Source: CAXXXW01 sp963665555
Lineage (GTDB): Bacteria > Pseudomonadota > Alphaproteobacteria > Thalassobaculales > Thalassobaculaceae
Assembly: GCA_963665555.2 (NCBI GenBank)
Contig: OY762308.1
Span: 1,488,001 to 1,552,000 of the forward strand
Direction of reading: 5' to 3'
DNA length: 64,000 nt
How positions within the stretch are numbered: position 1 is the first letter of the stretch; each line of letters begins with the position of its first letter. The translations under genes and the position numbers were made by a program. Of the stretch, positions 10,091 to 18,739 are shown one piece after another. The notes under the pieces were generated by a model that did not search any database, was not told the origin of the DNA, and was given only the letters and a program-made list of their open reading frames with translations.

Positions 10091-11359
10091 ATGGCCCCGA
10101 TCCTGGGCTGCGTCGCCGACGACTTCACCGGCGCCGCCGACCTCGCCAACATGCTGGCGCGCGGCGGGCTGCGGGTCGCGCAACTGCTGGGCGTCCCGGC
10201 GGAAGGCGACCCGGCGCCGGAGGTCGATGCCGTCGTGGTCGCGCTGAAGTCGCGCGCGATCCCGGCGGCCGAGGCGGTCGCGCAATCCGTGGCGGCGCTG
10301 GAGCGGCTGCGCGCCTGGGGCGTCCGCCAGGCCTTCTTCAAGTACTGCTCCACCTTCGACTCGACCGACGCCGGCAATATCGGCCCGGTGGCGGACGCGC
10401 TGATGGACGCGCTGGGGACGGATTTCGCGATCGCCTGCCCGGCCTTCCCGGAGACCGGGCGCGCGGTGTTCCACGGCCACCTCTTCGTCGGCGACCGGCT
10501 GCTGTCCGACAGCCACATGCGCCACCACCCGCTGACGCCGATGACCGACAGCGACCTCGTGGCGGTGCTCCAGCGCCAGACGCGCCGCCGGGTCGGGCTG
10601 GTGCGCTACGCCGAGGTCGCGGCCGGGCCGGAGGCGGTCGCCGCCGCCTTCGCCGCGCGCCGGGCCGAGGGGGTCGGGATCGCGGTGGTGGACGCGGTGG
10701 AGGACGCGCATCTCCACGCCATCGGCCGGGCCTGCGCCGGCCTCGCGCTGGTCACCGGCGGGTCGGGGATCGCGCTCGGCCTTCCCGCCAACTACCGCGC
10801 CGCCGGCTGGGCGGCGGAGAACCCGGCGGCGGACCGGGTTCCGGCCGTCGCGGGGCCGGAACTGGTGCTGTCGGGGAGTTGTTCGGAGGCGACGCTGGAA
10901 CAGGCGGAGGTTTTCGCGGCGCGCTGGCCGGCGTTGCGGCTCGACCCGCTGGAACTCGCGGCGGACGAGGGCGCGGCGGACCGGGCGGTCGGCTGGGCGC
11001 GCGCGCGCCTCGCCGCCGGGCCGGTGCTGGTCCACGCCGGCGCGCCGCCGGAGCACGTGCGCGCGGCGCGCGAGGCGCTGGGCCGGGAGGCGGCGGGCGC
11101 GCTCGTCGAGCGGGCGATGGCGCGGATCGCGGCGGAACTCGTGGCGGGCGGCGTGCGCCGGCTGGTCGTGGCGGGCGGCGAGACGGCCGGCGCGGTGGTC
11201 GGCGCGCTCGGCGTCAGGGCGCTCCGCATCGGCGCGCAGATCGACCCCGGCGTGCCCGGCGCGGTCAGCCTCGGCGACCCGCCGCTGGCGCTCGCGCTCA
11301 AATCCGGCAATTTCGGCGCCCCCGACTTCTTCGAAAAGGCGCTCCGCTCGATGCCGTAA
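10091..11359 (+). CDS. otnK: 3-oxo-tetronate kinase (four-carbon acid sugar kinase)
   Basis: 422 residues. The N-terminal ADDFTGAADLANML and the KYCSTFDSTDAGNIGPV block (about residue 82) are the signature of the DUF1537 kinase family, and GGETAGAVVGALGV followed by PPLALALKSGNFG is the C-terminal nucleotide-binding part. OtnK phosphorylates 3-oxo-tetronate before cleavage by the OtnC aldolase, which is not encoded in this window. Start ATG 10091 has GAAGGAG upstream. The last 35 codons are duplicated 1.4 kb downstream, beyond mrr. Confidence 0.92.
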   Translation: MAPILGCVADDFTGAADLANMLARGGLRVAQLLGVPAEGDPAPEVDAVVVALKSRAIPAAEAVAQSVAALERLRAWGVRQAFFKYCSTFDSTDAGNIGPVADALMDALGTDFAIACPAFPETGRAVFHGHLFVGDRLLSDSHMRHHPLTPMTDSDLVAVLQRQTRRRVGLVRYAEVAAGPEAVAAAFAARRAEGVGIAVVDAVEDAHLHAIGRACAGLALVTGGSGIALGLPANYRAAGWAAENPAADRVPAVAGPELVLSGSCSEATLEQAEVFAARWPALRLDPLELAADEGAADRAVGWARARLAAGPVLVHAGAPPEHVRAAREALGREAAGALVERAMARIAAELVAGGVRRLVVAGGETAGAVVGALGVRALRIGAQIDPGVPGAVSLGDPPLALALKSGNFGAPDFFEKALRSMP

Positions 11360-11440
11360 AGCGGGCGGGCCATGCGCGATTCGATGGGGCGGCCGCCGCC
11401 GTGCTCCCGCCCCACGGGCGTCACGCCGGCCTTGAGCCGG
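11263..11440 (+). repeat. Direct repeat copy 1: otnK 3' end plus palindrome
   Basis: This stretch holds the last 32 codons of otnK, its stop and about 80 bp of spacer ending in the palindrome CCGGCCTTGAGCCGG (11426-11440). It matches 12674-12849 nearly without gaps at a constant offset of about 1410 bp. Confidence 0.85.
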
Positions 11441-11741
11441 TGCCCAGTCAATGCCGGTGGCGACCTCGACGTGCCAAACCTCTGGACCGGTGCCTTCGCC
11501 GGGGAGTTTAACGCCTTAAGCCCCGATGGGCCCTCGGCGGAGACTCCGCGATCACATACCCGACTAAACGCTGAACGGCACAGTAGACCCTGCCGCCTTA
11601 CATGTCTTGATTGACAATAAGCCCTTGACGGAGGCCTTTCCGGGGCGTAACCTGCCACTTGAACAGTTAGTAGGGTTCGCTTTCCGCGAACCATGTGGCT
11701 CTTGTGAGCGCTGACGAAACTAGATTTCCGAGGAGCACGAG
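11360..11741. other. Spacer between otnK and mrr
   Basis: The first 80 bp belong to the direct repeat. From about 11450 the sequence becomes less GC-rich and has no match in the second repeat copy. No gene is seen; the mrr promoter should be here. A TTGACA lies at about 11611-11616, but no convincing -10 box follows. Confidence 0.5.
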
Positions 11742-12599
11742 ATGAACGCCAACCTTCAGATGCCTACCGCCGACGACTTGCTGTGGCCTACGCTCAAAGC
11801 GCTCGATAATATCGGAGGCTCCGCGTCCATTCAGGAACTGTTGTCGCGAATGTCATCGGAAATGAAATTGTCCGATGATATTATCAACAAGCTTAATCGC
11901 AAGGGCAATCAAACAACATTCTATACGAATTCTGCACTGGCGCGGTCAGAGCTCAAGCGGATTGGCGCCATCGACAACACGGAAAAGGGTGTTTGGGTTA
12001 TTACCAACACGGGACGAAAATTTCAAAGCGAGGACCAAGTTCGCGACCAAGTGCGCGAATTCCGTGCAAATCAATGGGAAGCCAAAAAAGCGAAAGGTGC
12101 CGAATCGTCGGACTCCAAACCGGTCGATGTCGACGATGATCAAGATTGGAAGGATGCACTTCTCGACACCCTTAAGAATATGGCGCCCGACGCGTTCGAA
12201 CGGCTCTGCAGGCGCATTCTTTTGGAATCCGATTTTACCCGGGTCGACGTGACGGGGCGTCCCGGCGACCAAGGCATTGACGGCGCGGGAGTGCTTCGCT
12301 TTAACCTCATATCCTTCCACGTGCGGTTCCAGTGCAAGCGCTATTCGGAATCGGTGGGAGCACCGCATATTCGTGATTTCAGGGGCGCGCTAAACGGTCG
12401 TGCCGACAAAGGGTTGTTTATGACTACTGGCACTTTTACTACGGAGGCGCGAAAGGAAGCCGAGCGCGCGGGAGCGCTCGCTATCGACCTCATCGACGGT
12501 GCCGAATTGTGCGACCTCCTAAAGAAACTCAAACTCGGTGTCAGCACAAAAATGGTGCCAGAGATCAGTATTAATCCGGAGTTTTTCGAAACATTTTAG
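11742..12599 (+). CDS. mrr: Mrr-type restriction endonuclease (type IV)
   Basis: 285 residues. Residues 10-75 resemble the Mrr N-terminal winged-helix domain (LLWPTLKALDNIGGSASIQE). The C-terminal half is the Mrr nuclease domain: FERLCRRILLESDF, then the PD-(D/E)xK residues in GRPGDQGIDGAG and FQCKRY, then TTGTFTTEARKEAE. Such enzymes cut DNA carrying modified bases. AGGAG precedes the ATG. Lower GC than its neighbours and exact placement between two copies of the otnK 3' end show that it was acquired. Confidence 0.92.
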   Translation: MNANLQMPTADDLLWPTLKALDNIGGSASIQELLSRMSSEMKLSDDIINKLNRKGNQTTFYTNSALARSELKRIGAIDNTEKGVWVITNTGRKFQSEDQVRDQVREFRANQWEAKKAKGAESSDSKPVDVDDDQDWKDALLDTLKNMAPDAFERLCRRILLESDFTRVDVTGRPGDQGIDGAGVLRFNLISFHVRFQCKRYSESVGAPHIRDFRGALNGRADKGLFMTTGTFTTEARKEAERAGALAIDLIDGAELCDLLKKLKLGVSTKMVPEISINPEFFETF

Positions 12600-13071
12600 A
12601 GGATTGCTCAAAATTTTATTTTGAATTCACAATGACAACCACTTGACGAACTAAAGTCGGCTTGCCTGACGAGGTCAGCGTCCGCCACCCGCCGCTGGCG
12701 CTCGCGCTCAAATCCGGCAATTTCGGCGACCCCGACTTCTTCGAAAAGGCCCTGCGCTCGATGCCATAGCGCGAGCGGGCCATGCGCGGTTCGAGGGGGA
12801 GTCCGCTCCGGCGCTCCGGCCCCTCTGAGTCACGCCGGCATTGAGCCGGCGTCCAGGCGGCGCCGGCTCAAGGGTGAGGGGCGCGCGGCTACATCGCGCC
12901 GATGCCGGCGTTCGGCCAGGGCGTTCTCTGGATGCCGGCTCGAGGACGGCATGGCGGACTCCGACCGGCTGGCGTCGGACAAAAACGGCCGGCGCCTCGG
13001 CCCGCCGGCGCTCCGCCTCATGCCGTAGGGCCCGCCGGCCCCGAGGCGGGGCCGGGCCGGGGCCGGAAGGG
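12600..13071. other. Spacer holding second otnK-end copy and palindromes
   Basis: No complete gene. Bases 12600-12670 are AT-rich and belong to the mrr insert, 12674-12849 is the repeated otnK end, and 12850-13071 is GC-rich spacer. Confidence 0.6.
12674..12850 (+). repeat. Direct repeat copy 2: displaced otnK 3' end
   Basis: The frame still reads PPLALALKSGNFGDPDFFEK and ALRSMP with a stop (TAG instead of TAA), so this is a recognisable but diverged copy of the otnK tail followed by the CCGGCATTGAGCCGG palindrome (12835-12849). It has no start codon of its own and is a gene fragment. Confidence 0.85.
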
Positions 13072-13260
13072 TCAGCCGTCGTCCTCGACGATGCGGGCGG
13101 GGGCCGGGGTTTCGGCGGTCGAGACCGGGGCCGGGGCCTGGACGCTCTGCTGGTGGTAGGCGCCGGAGCACCCGCCGCCGCCCGCGAAGGCCGCGCCGGC
13201 TCCGAGGACGATGGCGGCGGCCGCCCCGTGGGCGGCAAGGGTCGTGAACAGCCTGGGCAT
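13072..13260 (-). CDS. Small exported protein, function unknown
   Basis: 62 residues from ATG 13260, which has GGAGGGAGA upstream. The N-terminus (MPRLFTTLAAHGAAAAIVLG then AGAAFAGG) is a signal peptide with an AFA-G cleavage-like site near residue 26. The mature part is short, Pro/Ala-rich, with one Cys just after the predicted cleavage region. No family recognised. Confidence 0.6.
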   Translation of the reverse strand: MPRLFTTLAAHGAAAAIVLGAGAAFAGGGGCSGAYHQQSVQAPAPVSTAETPAPARIVEDDG

Positions 13261-13329
13261 GTCGGGTCTCCCTCCGTGGTCCGGCCAGCATAACCCGCCG
13301 CCCGGCCGCCGCAAAGCGCGGAATCGCGC

Positions 13330-13839
13330 CTATTCGGCCAGCAGGGCGCGATATATGTCGGCCGAGGCGCGGTCGAAGCAGCAGAACACGATCCGCTCCA
13401 GCGCGGGGAGCCGGCCCGCCGCCTCGCGGACCGCGGCCGCGGCGACGCGCGCCGCCGCCTCCGGCGGGTAGCCGTAAACCCCGGTGCTTATGGCGGGAAA
13501 CGCGACCGAGCGCGCGCCATGCCCGGCCGCGAGTTCGAGGCTGTCGCGATAGCAGGCGGCGAGCAGCGCCGGCTCCCCCGCGCCGCCGCCGCGCCAGACC
13601 GGGCCGACGGTGTGCACGACATGCCGCGCCGCCAGGTCGTGCCCGCCGGTGATCCGCGCCTCGCCCGTCGGGCAGCCGCCGATCCGCCGGCACTCCTCCA
13701 GCAGGCCCGGCCCGGCGGCGCGGTGGATCGCCCCGTCCACGCCGCCGCCGCCGAGCAGGCTTTCGTTCGCGGCGTTGACGATGGCGTCCACCGCCAGTTC
13801 GACGATATTCCCCTCGAAAACCTCAAGCCGCGCCGCCAT
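13330..13839 (-). CDS. Macro-domain ADP-ribose-binding hydrolase
   Basis: 169 residues, one complete macro domain. VDAIVNAANESLLGGGGVDG (residues 17-36) and the later FPAISTGVYGYP are the ADP-ribose-binding loops, and CFDRASADIYRALL ends the family core. Such proteins remove ADP-ribose from proteins or deacetylate O-acetyl-ADP-ribose. It follows the PfkB-type kinase gene by 17 bp on the same strand, so both probably share a transcript and perhaps a link to adenosine or ADP-ribose metabolism. Confidence 0.9.
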   Translation of the reverse strand: MAARLEVFEGNIVELAVDAIVNAANESLLGGGGVDGAIHRAAGPGLLEECRRIGGCPTGEARITGGHDLAARHVVHTVGPVWRGGGAGEPALLAACYRDSLELAAGHGARSVAFPAISTGVYGYPPEAAARVAAAAVREAAGRLPALERIVFCCFDRASADIYRALLAE

Positions 13840-13856
13840 GGCCCGTCCCTCCCCCG

Positions 13857-14852
13857 CTATCCGCCGATCGCCCGCGCCGCCAGCGCCGCGAGGTCCGCCT
13901 CCGGCCGCGCGCCGTAATGGCTTACGATTTCCGCCGCCGCGACGCCGCCGAGCCGCCCGCACAGCGCCGGGCCGAACCCCCGCGCATGGCCGTACAGGAA
14001 CCCGGCGGCGTAGAGGTCCCCCGCGCCGGTGGTGTCCACCGCGCGCGCCGCCGGCTCCGCCGCCAGCACATGCGCCGCCCCGCCGGCCAGCACGACCGAC
14101 CCCTTCTCGCTCCGCGTCAGCGCGGCGATTTCGCACAGCCCGCGCGTCGCCCGGACCGCCTCGTCGAAATACGCCGCCCGGTGGAGGGCGACGATCTCCG
14201 CCTCGTTGGCGAACAGGATGTCCACATGGTTTTCGACAAGGTCGCGGAAGGAGTCGCGGTGGCGCTCGACGCAGAACGGGTCCGAGAGCGAGAGCGCGAC
14301 CTTGCCGCCGGCGGCGCGCGCGATTCCCGCCGCCTTCAGGAAGGCCGCGCGGGCGCGCGGCGGGTCCCACAGGTAGCCTTCGAGATAGACGGCGCCGCTG
14401 GCGCGGATCGCGTCCTCGTCCACATCCTCCGGCCCCAGTTCGAGGCAGGCGCCGAGATAGGTGTTCATCGAGCGCTGCGCGTCCGGCGTCACCAGCACGA
14501 GGCAGCGCGCGGTCCCCGGCCCGGCGGCGGCGGGCGGCGTGTCGAACCGCACCCCGGCGGCGGCGATGTCGCGGCGGAACGCCGCGCCGGCGGCGTCGTC
14601 CCGCACCTTGCCGACGAAGGCCGCGCGCGCGCCCAGCCGCGCCAGCCCGACGGCGGTGTTGGCCGCGGAACCGCCGGAAACCTCCGCCGCCGACCCCATG
14701 CGGGCGTGGAGCGCGGCGGCCCGGGCCGCGTCCACCAGCGTCATCGCGCCCTTCTCGACGCCGTTCGCGGCCAGGAAGGCGTCGTCGACCCGCGCCACCG
14801 CGTCCACGATGGCGTTGCCGATCCCGGTGACGTCGACGGCCTCGGCCGGCAT
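13857..14852 (-). CDS. PfkB-family carbohydrate/adenosine kinase
   Basis: 331 residues. The N-terminal GIGNAIVDAVARVDDAFL, the GGSAANTAVGLARLG motif (about residue 60) and the C-terminal DTTGAGDLYAAGFLYG with the catalytic Asp identify the ribokinase/PfkB fold. The overall layout resembles the adenosine-kinase-like group common in alphaproteobacteria, but the substrate cannot be proven. First gene of a two-gene unit with the macro-domain protein. Confidence 0.88.
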   Translation of the reverse strand: MPAEAVDVTGIGNAIVDAVARVDDAFLAANGVEKGAMTLVDAARAAALHARMGSAAEVSGGSAANTAVGLARLGARAAFVGKVRDDAAGAAFRRDIAAAGVRFDTPPAAAGPGTARCLVLVTPDAQRSMNTYLGACLELGPEDVDEDAIRASGAVYLEGYLWDPPRARAAFLKAAGIARAAGGKVALSLSDPFCVERHRDSFRDLVENHVDILFANEAEIVALHRAAYFDEAVRATRGLCEIAALTRSEKGSVVLAGGAAHVLAAEPAARAVDTTGAGDLYAAGFLYGHARGFGPALCGRLGGVAAAEIVSHYGARPEADLAALAARAIGG

Positions 14853-14940
14853 GGCTCCCGCGCTCCCCTTTCCGGTGGCGGCGCGAGACTACCGCCGCCG
14901 CGCGCCCGGTCAATCCGTCGTTCGGCCCGCCGTTCGGCGG

Positions 14941-15321
14941 CTACCGCACGAGTTCGACCTCGACCCCGATGTCGAGTCCGGCCCAGGCGCGGTCCGCCGT
15001 GACCACGGGAAGGCCGAGCGCGAGGCCGAGCGAGAGGCAGGCGCGGTCCCCCAGCGAAAGGCCGAGGCGGCGCGTCGGCGGGCGCAACAGCGCGGCGCGG
15101 CGCGCCCGCGCGGCGTCGAACGGGTGGATTTCGAGGCCGAGATCCCCGATCCGCGCCGTCGCCTCCTCGGGCCCGGCGCCCCGCTCCAGCATCTTGGCCA
15201 ACGCTTCCGAGAGGTTCACCGCGCAGATCGCGCCGCTCGGCAGACGGGGGCGCACCGTCGCCGCGCCCGGTTCTCCGAACAGGGAAGCGAGCACGGCCGA
15301 GGAGTCGAAGACGGCGGTCAT
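14941..15321 (-). CDS. vapC: PIN-domain toxin, VapC-like
   Basis: 126 residues. The acidic residues of a PIN RNase are visible: D6 in MTAVFDSSAVLASL, E in NLSEALAK (about 40), D in LSLGDRACLSL (about 95) and D in VVTADRAW (about 108). Its ATG overlaps the stop of the upstream AbrB-type gene by 4 bp (ATGA), the classic antitoxin-toxin order. Predicted to cleave RNA when the antitoxin is lost. Confidence 0.88.
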   Translation of the reverse strand: MTAVFDSSAVLASLFGEPGAATVRPRLPSGAICAVNLSEALAKMLERGAGPEEATARIGDLGLEIHPFDAARARRAALLRPPTRRLGLSLGDRACLSLGLALGLPVVTADRAWAGLDIGVEVELVR

Positions 15322-15737
15322 TCGGCGTCCTCGCGCCGCGCCTCGGCCCGCCGGTCGGCGATCAGCTCGTCGACCAGGGACACGCCCGGCGGAACCCTCT
15401 CCGCCAGATGCCGCTGCAGCCACAGGAACGCCGCCGTCGGCGACACGACGCGCAAGGCCCCGTCCGTCACCCGCGCCGTCACCGTGCCGCTCCCGTCCAG
15501 CGCCATCGCGGCGCGCATGTCGGCGGGTATGACGAGCCGCCCGTCGCGGCCGACGCGCAGGCGGCGCGGTTCGACATCGCCGGGTTCGGGCGCCGCGGCC
15601 GGTCCAGCGGGCGAATGCGCGTAGGGCGCGGCCGCCTCCCGCGCGGCGAGCGGGGCCGCGGGCCGGGCCTCCGGCCACGAACGCCCCGCGGCGGCTTCCG
15701 CCGGCGCGCCTTCGGCCTTGTCGCGTTCGGGTTCCAT
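15318..15737 (-). CDS. AbrB/MazE-type antitoxin partner of VapC
   Basis: 139 residues from ATG 15737, chosen because GGAGGG lies about 9 bp upstream; in-frame ATGs at 15752, 15794 and 15806 are possible. The DNA-binding part is the SpoVT-AbrB-like strand pair RLRVGRDGRLVIPADMRAAM near residues 60-80. The C-terminal WLQRHLAERVPPGVSLVDEL would contact the toxin. The long Ala/Pro-rich N-terminal extension is unusual for this class. Probably autoregulates the pair. Confidence 0.8.
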   Translation of the reverse strand: MEPERDKAEGAPAEAAAGRSWPEARPAAPLAAREAAAPYAHSPAGPAAAPEPGDVEPRRLRVGRDGRLVIPADMRAAMALDGSGTVTARVTDGALRVVSPTAAFLWLQRHLAERVPPGVSLVDELIADRRAEARREDAE

Positions 15738-15945
15738 ATCCCGTCCCTCCATCCAGCGTGGATACGATTTGGCAGATTGCACGGATTCTGCCATGATGCA
15801 ATGCATTTTCCGAAAAAATCTCCGCCCGGCGGGTTTTCCCGTTCCCTCCGCCGCGCGCGCCGCCCGCGCGCCGCGCCTTCGGCCTCGCGCCGGGGCGGTT
15901 CCGGGGTTACCATCGCCGCGCCGCGCGGCAAGGGGGAGCGGAGCG

Positions 15946-18360
15946 ATGGACGGGCATTACCGGGTCGTGGTGGTCGGCGGCGGCGTGGTCGGCGCCTCGG
16001 TGCTGTACCACCTGGCGAAGTTCGGCTGGACCGACATCGCCCTAGTCGAGCGCTCGGTCCTGACGGCGGGGTCGTCCTGGCACGCGGCCGGCGGCGTGCA
16101 CGCGCTGAACGCCGATCCGAACATGGCCGCGCTGCAGGCCTACACGATCGACCTGCTGCCCAAAATCGCGGAAGAGAGCGGCCAGGACATCGGCCTGCAC
16201 ATGACGGGCGGCCTCAGCGTCGCCTCGACCCCGGCGCGCTGGGAGTGGCTTCAGGCGGCCTACCGCGTCTTCCAGACCATCGGGATCGAGGATTGCCGCC
16301 CGATGACGCCGGCGGAGGTCCGCGACGCCTGCCCGATCATGGACACCGACGGCGTGCTCGGCGGCCTGTGGGCCGACCGGGAGGGCTATATCGACACAAC
16401 CGGCACGGTCCACGCCTACGCCCGGGCGGCGCGCAACCGGGGCGCGACGGTCATCGAGAACAACCGCGTCCTCGAACTGGTCCCGCGGCCCGGCCCGGCC
16501 TGGGACGTGGTGACCGAGAAGGGGACGATCCGCGCCGAACACGTGGTCAACGCCGCCGGGCTGTGGGCCAAGCAGGTCGGCCGCATGGCCGGCCTCGACC
16601 TGCCGGTGGCGCCGCTGGCGCACCACTATTTCGTGACCGAGACGATCCCGGAGGTCGCGGCGCTCGACTTCGAGGTGCCGATGACGGTGGACCTCGAGGG
16701 CTTCACCTACCTGCGCCAGGACCAGCAAGGCGTGCTGGTCGGCATCTACGAGACGAACTACGCGCACTGGAACATCGACGGCGCGCCCTGGGATTACGGC
16801 TTCGACCTGATCGAGGAGGACACGGACCGCATCGCCGGCGAGCTCGAAATGGCTTGGCGGCGCTATCCCGTGCTGCGCGAGGCCGGGGTGAAGCGGTGGG
16901 TCAACGGCGCCTTCACCTTCTCGCCGGACGGCAACCCGCTGGTGGGACCCGTCGCGGGCCTTCCCAACTACTGGCTCGCCTGCGGCGTGATGGCCGGTTT
17001 CCTGCAGGGCGGCGGCGTCGGCAAGTCGCTCGCCGAGTGGATGATCCACGGCGAGCCGGAGGCGGACGCCTGGCCGATGGACAACGCACGCTTCGGCCCC
17101 TTCGCCGCGAACCGGGAATACATCCGCCAGACCACCGGGCAGTTCTACGCGCGCCGCTTCGTGATGACCTACCCGAACGAGCAGCTTCCGGCCGGGAGGC
17201 CGCTGCGCAAGGCGCCGGCGCACGACGCGATGGCGGCGGCGGGCGCGCTGTGGGGCGTCAGCTGGGGGCTGGAGACGCCGCTGGTCTTCGCCCCGCCCGG
17301 CTTCGCCGAGACGCCGAGCCTCAGGCGCTCCAACGCCTTCCCGCTGGTCGCGGCCGAATGCGAGGCGGCGCGCGACGCCGCCGGCCTGCTCGACAGCGCC
17401 GGCTTCTCGCGCTTCGAGGTGACGGGCCGGGACGCGCGGGCCTGGCTCGAAAGGACGCTGGCCGGCCGCCTGCCCGCGCCCGGCCGGGCGCGCCTGTCGC
17501 CGATGCTCTCGCCGCAGGGGCGGCTCAAGGGCGACCTCACGGTGTTCGAGCGGGGCGGCGGGGCGTGGTGGATCATGGGGTCCTACTACCTGCGCGCCTG
17601 GCACATGCGCTGGTTCCGCGACCGGATCGCGGAGGCGGACGACGATGTCGCGATCCGCGACATTTCCGACGACATCGTCGGCTTCGCGCTGGCGGGGCCG
17701 GAGTCGCGCGCGGTGCTGGCCCGGCTGGCGGGCGAGGCCGCCGTCGATCTGCCCTTCATGGGCTGCGCCGGGATGGATGTGGGGCTGGTCCGCGCCTTCG
17801 TCCGCCGGATGTCGGTGACGGGCGAGCTGGGCTACGAGATCGACTGCGGCGCCGCCGAGCATATCGCGCTGCGCGAGGCGCTGCTGGAGGCCGGCGCGGG
17901 GTCGGGCCTGCGGGAGATCGGCTACTACGCGCTGGACTCGCTGCGGCTGGAGAAAAGCTTCGGCGTGTGGTCGCGGGAGTTCACGCAGGGCTACACGCCG
18001 GGCATGACCGGCCTCGACCGCTGGATCGACTTCTCGCGCCCCTTCGTCGGCCGCGACGCCGCCTTGCGGGAGCGCGAGGGCGGCGGCCCGTCGCAACGCC
18101 TCGTCACGCTGGAGGTCGACGCCGACGGGGCGGACGCCACCGGCTACGAGCCGGTCTGGCGCGGCGGGCGGCGGGTCGGTTTCGTGACCTCCGGCGGCTA
18201 CGGCCACCGCGTGGGCAAGAGCCTCGCGCTCGCGCTGGTGGAGCGCGGCCTGGCGGCGCCGGGAACGGATTTGACGGCCCATATCGTCGGCGTCGAACGC
18301 GCCGCGCGCGTCATCCCGCCCTCCCCCTGGGACCCGGACGGCGCGCGGATGCGCGCCTGA
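15946..18360 (+). CDS. Dimethylglycine/sarcosine dehydrogenase-like FAD and GcvT-domain protein
   Basis: 804 residues. An N-terminal DAO-type FAD domain (VVVVGGGVVGASVLYHLAK, residues 7-25) contains GSSWHAAGG, which resembles the covalent-flavin histidine region of DMGDH/SARDH. The FAO_M linker follows, then a GcvT aminomethyltransferase domain (about 430-800) with DSLRLEKSFGVWSREFTQGY. Enzymes of this type demethylate dimethylglycine, sarcosine or related N-methyl amines and pass the carbon to tetrahydrofolate. AGGGGGAG precedes ATG 15946. The gene stands alone. Confidence 0.88.
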   Translation: MDGHYRVVVVGGGVVGASVLYHLAKFGWTDIALVERSVLTAGSSWHAAGGVHALNADPNMAALQAYTIDLLPKIAEESGQDIGLHMTGGLSVASTPARWEWLQAAYRVFQTIGIEDCRPMTPAEVRDACPIMDTDGVLGGLWADREGYIDTTGTVHAYARAARNRGATVIENNRVLELVPRPGPAWDVVTEKGTIRAEHVVNAAGLWAKQVGRMAGLDLPVAPLAHHYFVTETIPEVAALDFEVPMTVDLEGFTYLRQDQQGVLVGIYETNYAHWNIDGAPWDYGFDLIEEDTDRIAGELEMAWRRYPVLREAGVKRWVNGAFTFSPDGNPLVGPVAGLPNYWLACGVMAGFLQGGGVGKSLAEWMIHGEPEADAWPMDNARFGPFAANREYIRQTTGQFYARRFVMTYPNEQLPAGRPLRKAPAHDAMAAAGALWGVSWGLETPLVFAPPGFAETPSLRRSNAFPLVAAECEAARDAAGLLDSAGFSRFEVTGRDARAWLERTLAGRLPAPGRARLSPMLSPQGRLKGDLTVFERGGGAWWIMGSYYLRAWHMRWFRDRIAEADDDVAIRDISDDIVGFALAGPESRAVLARLAGEAAVDLPFMGCAGMDVGLVRAFVRRMSVTGELGYEIDCGAAEHIALREALLEAGAGSGLREIGYYALDSLRLEKSFGVWSREFTQGYTPGMTGLDRWIDFSRPFVGRDAALREREGGGPSQRLVTLEVDADGADATGYEPVWRGGRRVGFVTSGGYGHRVGKSLALALVERGLAAPGTDLTAHIVGVERAARVIPPSPWDPDGARMRA

Positions 18361-18526
18361 CGCCCGCCCGGCGCCGGGGGCGCCAGCGCGGCGCGAGCGC
18401 GGCCCGGAGCCCGCGCAGCCCGCGGCGGAGCGCGGTCCAGCCGCGCGCGGCCGGCGCGCGCCGGCGGCGGCGCCCGTAGGTGTCGTCCTCGATCACGGCG
18501 CGCCAGTAGATCAGCAAGGCGTTCAT
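18311..18526 (-). CDS. Small basic protein, unknown
   Basis: 71 residues from ATG 18526, which has a very strong GGAGGAGGCGGAG just upstream. The beginning MNALLIYWRAVIEDDTYG looks like a real protein, while the rest is an arginine-rich tail. Its 3' end overlaps the end of the convergent dehydrogenase gene by 50 bp. The ribosome binding site is the best support; otherwise unrecognised. Confidence 0.4.
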   Translation of the reverse strand: MNALLIYWRAVIEDDTYGRRRRRAPAARGWTALRRGLRGLRAALAPRWRPRRRAGVRRASARRPGPRGRAG

Positions 18527-18739
18527 CTCCGCCTCCTCCCGCCGCCGGACCGCGCCTCTCGCGCCCCTCGCGGCTGTCGAAACGCCGATGGTAGCGCACA
18601 TGGTGCGCATCGAGAAAGGAATTTTCCACAGGTCCGCGAATTTTCCCGCGAACCGCCGCCCGGCCCCGCTCCGGCGCCGCCTCCCGGAGCGCCCGTCCCG
18701 CGCCGCGCGGCCCCTTCCCCCCGCCCCGTTCCGCCGCTA

